64,000 bases of DNA from NCBI RefSeq assembly GCF_905171775.1, contig NC_053491.1:336121952-336185951 (forward strand), read 5' to 3'. The translations under genes and the position numbers were made by a program. Shown one piece after another: positions 21,831 to 30,993 of this stretch. Numbering within the stretch: the first letter of the stretch is position 1; the number at the start of each line of letters is the position of its first letter. A model generated the notes under the pieces. That model searched no databases and had not been told where the DNA came from. It worked only from the letters and a program-made list of their open reading frames with translations. Source of the stretch: Rana temporaria. Taxonomy: Eukaryota; Chordata; Amphibia; Anura; Ranidae.

Positions 21831-21889
21831 AGAATATTCAATGGAAGTGGAAGTGGAACGGAAAACTGAGGTCTTTTTCCTTCCATTCC

Positions 21890-22424
21890 TTTAATTCAAT
21901 TGTATGACGGTGAACATATGAAATCCTTCTTAGACCTGTGACAGGAATTTAATATAGCAAAAAATTCATTCTACAAATACCTCCAGATACGACGCGCTAT
22001 TCAAGCCCAGTTTGGGTCACAACCAATTGTATGGTCCCCGGCCCCTATCCTCCTCAAAATAACTTCTTCAAATACAACTAAAGGCCTGATCTCCAAACTG
22101 TACTCCAGAATAGGAGCTAAAACAATAAGTAGGGCAGGCCCCATCAAGAGTAGAATAGGATGGGAGAGAGACGTAGGTCAAATGACCACGGAACAGTGGA
22201 GCGCGATCTTGAGGAGGGGGGTACTGGTCTCGATCTCTCCATCTCAGAAAGTATCAAACCTGTTCCTTTTGCACAGAGTATACTACACCCCTAGGAGGAT
22301 GTTTAATCTTGGGTGGAGAAGCACTGACGAATGTCCAAGGTGTAGATCGTCTGGCAATCTCATTCATATGCTATGGAAATGCCCAAAGCTATTTAGATAC
22401 TGGGAGGAGGTGATAGACATTAAA
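21890..22424 (+). pseudogene. C-terminal domain of the split Tx1-like L1
   Basis: Translation gives FYKYLQIRRAIQAQFG, KGLISKLYSRIG, a mid-region with WRSTDECPRCRSSGNLIHML, and WKCPKLFRYWEEV. This is the Cys/His-containing C-terminal segment (C-x2-C...H...C) typical of L1 ORF2. It is followed by a 3' tail of G-rich sequence to an A run at 23092. Confidence 0.8.
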
Positions 22425-23092
22425 TAAAACAAAGCTAGAAGCTGAGTCCAAGACATGCCTATTAGGCAGTATAGAGGAAGATAAAGTGCCAGTCGGCTCC
22501 CTTGAGGTGGTACTGAGATGCCTCTTCCAGGTAAGGAAGTTAATTGCGTTGAGGTGGCAGGCCCAGATGCCACCCACTACCAAATCTTGGGTTGAAACCA
22601 TTAACTTAATGATTTGGAGTGAAAGAGTGACACTCGCCAAACAGGGCAACTATAGAAAGTTTGTGAGGATGTGGAAACCTTGGCTAGACGAAACAGGATG
22701 TCCTATATAAGATGATGGTAGTCAGCCCTCAAATTTAATACACATCTTAACACTTTATCAGGCATCCCTTCTTAGGGAAATGTTAATTAGCGAAGTATAT
22801 CAACTTTAAAAACTGATTTATGGTGTGGGTGGGTGAGGGTTAGAGGGGTGGGTAAGGGGGTAAGAGGAAACGAGGGAAGATGATCTGCAACCGAGAGGTT
22901 TTTTTTTCACGCTTCACAATGATATAAAGAAATAGAAAGGGGTAGAAGGGAATAGGGGGGAAAAAGGGAAAAATAAAAAACTATGGTTGTGTACTCGATA
23001 TGTCAAGATATGCACATTGGTGTATTGCTTTTTTCTATATACTTTTGTTATGCAAACAACAATAAAAAGTTATGAACTTAAAAAAAAAGAGA

Positions 23093-24126
23093 ATTTAGAG
23101 TGAGGAGCGAAGAACGAGAACATGAGGGGGATAGGGTGAGGTCTCAGGAGTCACCAAAGTAGTGATGCCACAAGAGTGTGCGGATAATAAATTGTCTACA
23201 TATATTGGAAGTCCAAAAGTGAGCCATCAAAATCAGGGGGGGCTAAAAAATTGTCCGCCCAGGGGCGACAATATTCAGTGTAGCTCCTGATTCTGTCTTG
23301 GAGAGTGGCTTCAATTTTGGCATGAATCGGTGCCTGGGTAACTTAGTGTTTTGTAGGCAGAACACAAAGTGTGGGTGTTTTCCAAGATCGTCACTGCAGC
23401 AGCAGTGAAAGATTTAGTCAGTTCTAATAAGTTATTGTTTAGCAATGCAATCCGAGGATCGGGTCGTATATGAGAATTCAACAATTAAGAAATCATTAAA
23501 AATATTTTGGCCCAGAAGGATCGCAACACCGGACAGGTCCACCAGACGTGGAGGTATGAGCCAGACACACCACAGTCTCTAAAACAGCTCAGTGGATAGC
23601 TTGGGACATATTTTGATATATTTTGGGGTACAAGATACCACCTAGATAATACTTTGTAAAATGCTTCTATATTTTATATATTTTGGAACGATTTAGAAGT
23701 TGGCAGCCAAATGTTCGTCCAGTCCTCAGGTGTAAAGTCAAATGACAGATCTGCCATCCATTTAGCAACATAAGTAGGGATGGAGGGTTTTAGGTGGGAC
23801 AAAAGGGCTTTATATAGTATGGAGATTATCTCTTTGGCATGGGGATCTGATGGGCACAATCGCTCAAACTTGGTTATTGAGTCAAGGTTTGAATAGGATT
23901 GTATGCATGTGGTGTGAAAGTGTCTGATCTGGAGGTATCTAAACATTTCCAAGTTTATATTGTTCTTCGAAGAAAGTGAAGGGTTTACAATTGGTGGAGG
24001 TAACTGGTGTAATCGTGTTGGAACCTGATTGATACGCTTTATTTTATGCCATAGAGGCAGGGAGTTATAGGTTAGGGTACATGTATTGAACACAAAGCCT
24101 GCCGGTCGAATGAGGCCCCCTCGCAC
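23093..24126 (-). mobile_element. Second Tx1-like L1 C-terminal fragment, antisense
   Basis: On the minus strand, 24126-23674 encodes a long frame with MFRYLQIRHFHTTCIQS, ISILYKALLSHLKPSIPTYV, WMADLSFDFTPEDW and WLPTSKSF. After a stop, about 23673-23260 continues with KVLSRWYLVPQ and the zinc-finger-like CGVSGSYLHVWWTCPVLRSFW. The layout matches the C-terminus at 21890-22424, but it is a different family and orientation. The start is truncated at the repeat boundary near 24100. Confidence 0.8.
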
Positions 24127-24317
24127 CTATGCTGCAGCTGCGAAACCCCCTCATCTCTGCCCCCACCTTGTCTCAGCAGTCGGCATCAGAGAGGAGGAAA
24201 GAACTCCTCCTACTGATCCTGTGCCTTGATGTGCAGCCACAGCACCCCCTTGTTTCTGCCCCCTCCAGTCTCCGCATTCCGCAGACTCCGGAAGCTGGCT
24301 CAAGCCCTCCTCTAGAC

Positions 24318-24462
24318 CAAGAGTCTCCACACTATGGCCCTCCAGTTGTTCAGGAACTACAATTCCCATCATGCCTAGTCATGTCTGTAAATGTCAGAGC
24401 CTCATGGGACGTGTAGTTCAGCAACAGCTGAAGGGCCGTAGTTTGGAGATCCCTGCTCTAGA
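24318..24462. mobile_element. Short TIR element (145 bp, hairpin-like)
   Basis: The left end, gagtctccacactatggccc, with its neighbouring ccagttgttcaggaactaca, is mirrored by tgtagttcagcaacagctga and gggccgtagtttggagatc at the right. This is a common frog MITE with long arms and a short loop containing ccatcatgcc. Confidence 0.75.
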
Positions 24463-24686
24463 CCCTGAACTTTCTGCTTCCCAGCTCTTTTCCAGCAGCA
24501 GCACAAGGCATAGGGGTGCACTGTGATGTATGGGAGGGTGGGTGGCTGTTTACTTCTGGCAGTGAGGGGCCTCTTGACATCTGATGTAAGGGGGGGGGGG
24601 TGCTTTGAACACATACCTATAAATATTATGAGAATAATACAATTCTATGCCATTTGAAAAGGAGGGTCGCACACCTCTGGTATCAT

Positions 24687-24780
24687 CCACAAGAAACTTT
24701 ATTGAAGACTGCTCAGACAAAACACCATATCGGAACCATGTTTTGTCTGTGCAGTCTCCAATAAAGTTTCTTGTGGATGT
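24687..24780. repeat. Hairpin with 40-bp arms
   Basis: The arm catccacaagaaactttatt plus gctcagacaaaac is repeated inverted as gttttgtctgtgc plus aataaagtttcttgtggatg, with a 14-bp loop. Only a few mismatches are present. It could be the folded end of a Penelope-type repeat. Confidence 0.7.
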
Positions 24781-24904
24781 TACCAGGAGTGTGAGAAGGT
24801 TCTGTCCTGCTCTGCACCCGCCCTTCAGAGCTTAAGTAAGTCATAAGCTAGTACTAAAACTAGTAGTAATCGAATACAGAGACAATTATTTAATATGATA
24901 AAGA

Positions 24905-25140
24905 GTGGATATATTTATATAGTCTTGCAGATACAAACAGCCCTTTGAGGGCAGCCGTAATGGTGATGTGGCAGTTTAATGTAACAAAAATGTAAATTAA
25001 AGCACCACAACAGATACAGCTTTATTCCAATAAAAGTCAGGAGGACAAACCAAAGAGTAGCCAATGTGCTTTGGGGTCCAAAAATGGCACCTTCATCAGG
25101 GCTAGAAAAAAAATAAGGACATCTCCATATCAATACAATA
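24905..25140 (-). mobile_element. Penelope-type long-terminal-repeat relic
   Basis: On the minus strand the block contains ccctgatgaaggtgcc, the phrase typical of the hammerhead-bearing repeat of Penelope-like elements, then a T/A-rich tail. The piece 24913-24975 matches 26700-26760 in inverse orientation, so the relic and the flanking repeat family are linked. See the ribozyme relic entry. Confidence 0.5.
25058..25104 (-). ncRNA. Decayed hammerhead-ribozyme-like motif
   Basis: On the minus strand stem I halves tagcc (25104-25100) and ggcta (25062-25058) pair perfectly. CTGATGA follows the first half and a stem II of about 7 bp with one mismatch comes next. The required GAAAC core reads CAAAG, so the catalytic G12 is gone and cleavage is not expected. 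Confidence 0.4.
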
Positions 25141-25202
25141 TCGCCTCCTCTGGGGTCATAGTTAAAACAAAATACCTAACAGAATTGGATGTATAAAACT
25201 TA

Positions 25203-26494
25203 AAGCTGAACTAAAGGGAAAAAACTTACCTTCCAAGGGTCCAACACCCATGAAGTCCCTCACAAGTGCCTGCATCTTCTCCCCAGCTTCCTGTGGGTTC
25301 CAGTCTTTGGCCGTCTTGATTGGTCAGTGCAGGATGGCGTTATTCCTGGGCGTGTGCAAAATACACAAGAGCCTCAGACAAATGTGTAGCACTGCCCTCG
25401 TAGGGGTTGCTGAGTATAGTCTTCCCTAGGCCTTCTTCTGATTATCCTGCAGCCAGACACTTGGGTATTTTCACACTATCACCCGCACACTCTTCTACTC
25501 GTTATCCAAGGATCAGTCTAGGGTATTTGTTTTTGTTGGGCATTTATTGGTAAATCTTGGATAGAAGAAGGGATTAGTGGGATACACTTCAACTTGCACA
25601 GAAGAGGACAACTCTCGCTTGACCCATTACATTTTATTGAATAGCAGATTCCCTGCCGGATCACACTATAGCTGTGTGGGAGAATAGATCCTTTGCTTGC
25701 TCTGGCAGCAGACTCCATGCACCTCTCTTCTTCAGGACACTCACCAGTATCCCCTTTGACTTACACCTGTCCACTAACTTCACCAACGTAAAGATGGCTC
25801 TTGCAGAACAGGCCACTAGACAAAGATCTGTACTCACAGTAGCCAGGAACAGATCCTCCTAGATGCGTCTCCCTTCTAGTCAGCTCTGCAGGACATCTGG
25901 GTTGCAGCTTCTGCAGCTCCGGCCCTCAGGTCGACTACCTGAGGCTGCACGGCAGCCTGTACAGAAGGGGGGCACTAGCTCCCTCCGGGACCCCCTCTCC
26001 AGCCGAAAACATTGAGCATAAAAAAGCCCTAGGCATATATACAGTCACCCAGCATGCCTTGAGGCACCACCGTCTGCCAATGGCCAAGGCTGTAACTACG
26101 CCTATGCTACATTTGGCACCTTTCAGGGGGGAGCAGATACCTGCCTAATCCAGGTATTTGCTCCCACTTCCGAGCATAGATAGCCACGGCTATCTACGCC
26201 ACATCTGGCTCCTCCTCCATCCCCCGCTGTTATTTGGGAGACCAACAGGTCCCAGAAGACAATAGGGACCAGTGAGGACACGCAGCAGGGAACCAGGCTG
26301 TGAAGCTGCAAGGCTTCACTTCCTGATTCCCTTACTGAAGATGGCAGCACCTCCACCTAAGAGCCGAGGAACAGATCAGGTGAGGACATTGTGAGCGCCC
26401 CACAGGTAAGTGTCCATTTTTTTTAAAAGTCAGCAGCTGGAGTATTTGGAGCTGCTGACTTAAAAAAAATTTGGGCTGAACTCTGCTTTAAGTA
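25203..26494. mobile_element. Element with cttaaagctgaact / agttcagc-type ends
   Basis: The left end, cttaaagctgaact, and the right end, gctgaactctgctttaag, form imperfect inverted termini of a family that recurs at 35426-39110, 45668-46600 and 60546-60675. The right side has a palindromic aagtcagcagct...agctgctgactt near 26430-26462. There is no transposase. It seems to contain an LTR-like insert (25385-26111). Confidence 0.6.
25385..26111. repeat. Possible solo LTR
   Basis: The block begins TGTAGCACTG and ends ATGCTACA, giving 7-bp inverted LTR-like termini, and is about 727 bp long with no ORF. I could not find a matching 5-bp duplication, so the call is tentative. Confidence 0.35.
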
Positions 26495-26689
26495 AATAAG
26501 TCAAATATTTTAAATAAATTGTGTATAACTCAAGCCATACATTTACAACCCCTGAACAATCCCCCTAGCCACACCAACACCATGCATTATAAGAATAAGC
26601 CCAAGCACACCTATCCATCAGTGGTAGGTCCAAATGAGACTGTACAATTTGATTGTACCATATATGTACAGCCTAGGTCAGGGTGTCAG

Positions 26690-27025
26690 ATTCAATTTCA
26701 TCACAGGCCGCATCGGCATTATGATTTTCCTCAAAGTGCCTGTTGTATCTGTAAGACTAGATGTCCAGAGTACCCCTCCCCTCCTTATACCTAATGTCAA
26801 GAACACCCCCACCATCAGAAGTCAAGAGGCTTCCACCCTCTCCTACATCACAGTGTTCCCCAATTGTGCTGCTGTTGGGAAGAAGCTTTGGGGGGGGGGG
26901 GGGAGTGCAGAGTCTGGAGAAGGACCAGAGCTCTCCTGCAGCTGCAGAACAGGTGCGAGCGCCACATGAAATAGAATGGTTTCGGCCAGCTGGCCTTGTG
27001 TTTGATACATGTGACCTAGGAGGTG
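26690..27025 (+). repeat. Interspersed repeat (same family as 24080-24904)
   Basis: Contains gtgtcagattcaatttcatc, ggccgcatcggcattatga, a G run at 26889-26903 and ends in cttgtgtttgatacatgtgac. Parts match 24080-24150 and 24913-24975 in the opposite orientation. Confidence 0.55.
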
Positions 27026-27309
27026 GACAAAGAATTGTATGACCACAGATCATTCAAAACAACACTACATTATTTCCAGGGGGTATAGGTTGCCTACAGA
27101 AGGTAACTGCTATATGTACCTTGTAGTCATATTAAACACATTTTTGTTAGTAGTTCCCATTTCGCTAAACAGACAGGACACGACACATGGCTCCTTATGG
27201 TGTAAGCTACATAAGCAATAAAAAAAAGCGACAATCAATATAACACTTTCATGCCTAAGCCCATTTCTGACATTTGGTGTTTACAAGTTAAAATCTTTAT
27301 TTATTTTCA
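27026..27309. other. Intergenic, no recognisable feature
   Basis: No ORF, RNA gene or repeat assigned before the DIRS terminal repeat begins. Confidence 0.4.
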
Positions 27310-28214
27310 GTACATCATGGAACACAGAGCCATTAATTACTACATGGGTTATAAGACCACCTTCAGGTGATGCACACTGGCATAATGAAGACTGGAAGTC
27401 ACCTTCTATATAACCCCTCTTACATGGGGAGTACCTCTGTTTTTCGGCCAGTGTCTAAGGTGTTGGTCACGGTTTACTTTATGCTCCCCAGAAGAGCCCT
27501 GCCCAGGGGCAGGGAGCTGTACAATCGGATCCATTCAAAAAGCCAAAACAAAGGCAAAAGTGGATGATACCCAGCCTCGATACTGAAGAACAAGGTTTTG
27601 CCCAGGAGAGCTGGGCCCTGGGATTCAGCACCTTGGTCACATTTCTATACCACAGGTTGTTCTGGCAGGGCACTCTACAGGTCCAAGGCAGTGGACCCTA
27701 TAAATTAAAAGGGGACCCTGTCCTTGAAGGTCTGGCAGGACTCAAGCCCGCCGTGATGGGTGAAGATTGTGTAACTGTGTTAATTTGAGTAGTACCCTGT
27801 GGCGGGAATGGTAAGTTAAGAAGATCCTTTTGGACTTCTTTTAATAAATAGTTGATGTCTTGCCTGTATTCTCTCCTACCACTAGAGGGTGTGAAGTAGC
27901 ATACCTGGTGTCAGCATCCCATGCCTGCCTGGTTGATGGTCTGTCAGCAGGACTTGTGGAGGAGTTTTTCCTTCCCTCTCAGTTCATCAGCCACCTTCCG
28001 CCCCCCCCCCCCCCAAGATCCTTGTGTGAATCGCAGCTTGCGCACGTGCGAAAATAATCTCTTATTTGAAAAGAGACACAGAGTGGCGCTGCTGGCGTGC
28101 ACGTTTCCGTGTGCGCATTGCCCTACGGTGCATGCGCGAACCGGCATTTTTTTATAAATTTGAGCCGTGTGTGTACAGGTGCGCGATGGAGAAACGCAGA
28201 CACTATTCACAGGG

Positions 28215-28926
28215 TAAAACAGAAAAAAATTGTGCATACCATATGTGTAAAAATAAATGTGAAAAAAGCTGCGACTTAAAAATATTATACAACATCAATA
28301 TACATAAGAAAAGGGGAGGAGTCGCGCTATATACCAGGACTAAAAATGCTTATTATCCAATATAGTGAAATGGACACAATATAAGGTAAATATCCAAAGG
28401 CATACAGTGAGTGTCCATGATATATATAAAAAATTGAAAAATTAAAAAATAATAATATAGCAAAGTCCAATAGAAGACAAAGGTAAGGATAGTCTGCCCA
28501 AAGTGAAAGGGATCCACACACGGTGCAGTAGATGAAACAAGAGCCTCCACCACCATCAAACACTGACCCTTACCAGAGCCAAAGATCTCAAAGAGATAAA
28601 ACACAGCAGAGATGTAGAAATAACAGCCATCCTCGACATTAAGGGTGTGATTGTAGCATCTGTCTGGTTAAATAAGTCAAGTCTTCACCCGTATCTCAAA
28701 CAGTCACAGGGTAACAGCATTCCAGGATATGAAAAAAGGAACCAGGGAAGACTCGCATAGTGTAAAATCACTTATACATTTAATGGATAAAAAAAGAGTG
28801 CGCACTTACATCAGATATGTAGGTAAACAGCATAAAAACAATCAGCCGGCCGGCTCTCAGTAGCGTGTACCCGTCTCTTCTGGGTCCTCACACGTGATGC
28901 GGTGACGTCACCGCATCACGTGTGAG
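28215..28926. mobile_element. Retro-insert (Penelope-type?) with 16-bp target duplication
   Basis: The sequence gacactattcacaggg lies at 28199-28214 and 28927-28942. Removing the 712-bp block joins DIRS 5' sequence. The left portion is A/T-rich (tail-like, read on the minus strand) and the right end contains the 28885-28928 palindrome. Its style matches the Penelope non-coding region near 19214-20200. No ORF was seen. Confidence 0.65.
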
Positions 28927-28928
28927 GA
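28885..28928. repeat. Perfect 44-bp palindrome with central TGACGTCA
   Basis: Two 22-bp arms are exact reverse complements with no spacer. The centre is the CRE octamer TGACGTCA and each arm holds CACGTG. The last two bases overlap the right target duplication. Confidence 0.95.
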
Positions 28929-29088
28929 CACTATTCACAGGGCACATAAGCGCTGGGAACAGGCATTTACAAGACATATCTGTTCAGCATCTGAGCTGTG
29001 GCATTTGATAGCGGCATATTAAGATTGCTAAGACTGAGCTCAGCAATAGATGCATAATAACTGGTACCTCTGCTTTGTGCCTGTGACT

Positions 29089-29948
29089 ATGTATTCCCGA
29101 AGGAGAGGGGCAAGCACAGGGAGAAGGGGTGCAAAAGCGCAGCGGTCTGTCTCTGGGAACCCTAGCCGTGCCTCCACGGCACCTGCCTCCCCTGTAAGAC
29201 CGGAAACGGTTGACCAAGTTGAACCCTTGTCAGGCATTGTAGCTACCTCCAACACCCCAGCCTCTGCATATGTCACTAAAGATGACTTGGCTACGGCTCT
29301 GGCTGGTTTGGAGGGTAAATTAGCTAGTTTGATTACGTCCACCTCCCAGTCTGGGAGAAAACGTGACAGGTCCCCTTCCCCTGCTCCTGGGCCGTCGGCT
29401 GCAGATCAGGAGTGGGTAGAGGATTTGGATGTGCTTCTAGAGGACCCATTGGAAGGGCAGGAGGAGAGCTCCTCATTTGATGGCTCAGCCCCAGAGGAAG
29501 CTTCCACAACCTCACAGTCTCAAAGGTTGTTAATTTAATCGCTCACTGAGACAGTACGTATTGGTTATAAATTGCACTTGACAGAGTCGGCTGAGGCCCC
29601 CTTTTCCTCTCTGGGTTCTCTAAGGCCTCCTCAAGGGGCACATCCTAAGCGCCTGTTGCTGGAACAGCCTATTTATGCTGACTGGGAACACCCAGACAGG
29701 CATTTTATTCCTCCTAAAAGATTCTCTCAGATGTATCCTATGGAGGAGAAATTCACAAAAAAAGTGTCAGCGGTAGACACTGCTGTTTCTTCCCTGAATA
29801 AAAATCTTACTTGTCTGGTCGACAATGTTCAGGTATTTAAAGACCCAGCGGATAAAAGGCTGGAGTCATTGCTTAAAGCCTCCTTTACTATGGCTGGTGC
29901 ATTTGCACAGCCTGCGATAGCAGCTATTTGCGCCTGTCAATTCCTTAA
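29089..29948 (+). pseudogene. DIRS Gag-like protein, N-terminal and central part
   Basis: An ATG at 29089 opens a Ser/Pro/Arg-rich frame (MYSRRRGASTGRRGAK...). A helical stretch, TKDDLATALAGLEGKLASLI, lies at about residues 75-95. After a stop at 29536, the same frame continues at 29572 with EQPIYADWEHPDRHF and a helical capsid-like region, KRFSQMYPMEEKFTKKVSAV, then LTCLVDNVQVFKDPADK. The sequence is cut at the TTAA used by the 29949-30638 element. Beyond that insert, 30643-30990 carries the rest in broken frames. The frame resembles DIRS ORF1 in other frogs. One stop and the insert disable it. Confidence 0.65.
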
Positions 29949-30638
29949 CCTCCCTGGCGGTATGATTCTTTCAGATTTTTGGTGCTGATAGCGGTACAAT
30001 TGTTTTGCATGGAAATTTGGCGTTTTATATTGTAGGCCTGTAATTCTTAAGAATAACTCACTTAAATCTGTCCAAACAAGAGTCTAGTAGACATCCCGGG
30101 TATGATAAAGTTTGAAACACAAAATCATAAATTATAATATAATAAATGACTATAACAAATAATATAATAATAATAAAAATTATTACTTTCAGTGCTTGAT
30201 GACGAATTTCCCCACAAATCACTATCGCTCAATTCTGCAAGTGATTCTAATTTATTATCGCTGTTTTCTAGCTTGTCTAAAACCACTTTTGACATAAAGG
30301 GACACTTTTTGGTTGCTATGGACAATCTACAGTTTCCAGGCAGAAAGAACAGTCTTTATTATATGAAAGTGCATGCAGGGGTACTGCGTTTTTATCCATT
30401 GGAATTTGGCACCGATCTCTACCCCGTGCATCGTAACGTCGCAGGGAACAGAGCTCGGCAGCACACGGGCACTGTGGGAATCCAGCGAGGAAACAACTCG
30501 ATCACACAGCGGGGAGACATCGCAGGATCCAGGGGACAAGGTAAGTCCCCTGGATGCGATCCCGAGTCTGGCTCAGGGGTACCGCTAATGGTACTGGATT
30601 TCCACCCCGAGCCAGACTCCGGATTACCGCCAGGGAGG
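29949..30638. mobile_element. piggyBac-like MITE, 690 bp
   Basis: Fourteen-base inverted termini CCTCCCTGGCGGTA / TACCGCCAGGGAGG are bordered by TTAA (29945-29948) on the left and TTGA (30639-30642) on the right, the latter probably a one-base change. TTAA targeting and CC-starting ends are piggyBac hallmarks. Internal sequence is non-coding and AT-rich around 30130-30190. It splits the DIRS Gag frame. Confidence 0.8.
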
Positions 30639-30993
30639 TTGAGGATAAGGTAAAACAGGTCGTCGGAGGGGAATAGGTTCCAGAACTTCCTAAGGCCCTT
30701 TGTTTTGCTGTAGACGCCATTAAGGATTCTATCCATCAGACGTCACATCTCACTTCTGCTGGTACACATGCGAAGAGTACTATGGCTTAAGCAGTAGTCA
30801 GCAGAATTACTTTGTAAGGAGCTGCTGACTGGGTTTCCTTTTCATGGAGAGCGTTTATTCGGGAATGATTAGGATAAATACATTCAGAAGATCTCGGGTG
30901 GAAAAAATACCCTTCTTCCTGTAAAGAGAAGAAATAAGCGTCCTTCATTTAAACGTTCTACCTCTCTGTCGCATCAGTCTCCAGGCAGTCACA

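Larger units (their letters stand above)
19214..21885 (-). mobile_element. Penelope-like element, 5'-truncated, antisense
   Basis: A GIY-YIG endonuclease frame at 21564-21830 marks the end of a Penelope-like polyprotein. About 2.3 kb of non-coding sequence follows in its transcription direction (21563 down to 19214). That region includes a duplicated CCAAT-rich block (20382-20815) and an A/T-rich tail near 19214. L1 sequence resumes on both sides. The reverse-transcriptase portion is missing. The non-coding part may hold more than one insertion. Confidence 0.7.
14401..23092 (+). mobile_element. Tx1-like L1 retrotransposon, split by three later insertions
   Basis: Pieces of one L1 open reading frame lie in the right order and strand. 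RT sequence is at 14550-15861, the continuation at 18484-18676, a short piece at 19107-19213, and the C-terminal domain at about 21890-22424. A C-poor 3' tail ends in aacaataaaaagtt and an A run at 23092. Each break coincides with an independent insert: the LTR element 15862-18478 with a CCAGC duplication, the block 18692-19091 with a 15-bp duplication, and a Penelope-like segment. The 5' end is truncated. Confidence 0.8.
24080..24904 (-). repeat. Interspersed repeat (family shared with 26690-27025), inverted
   Basis: The start, tattgaacacaaagcctgcc, and the following cgcacctatgctgcagctgc match the reverse complement of 26940-27015. Two smaller inserts lie within it (24318-24462 and 24687-24780). 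It is non-coding; class is unknown. Confidence 0.6.
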
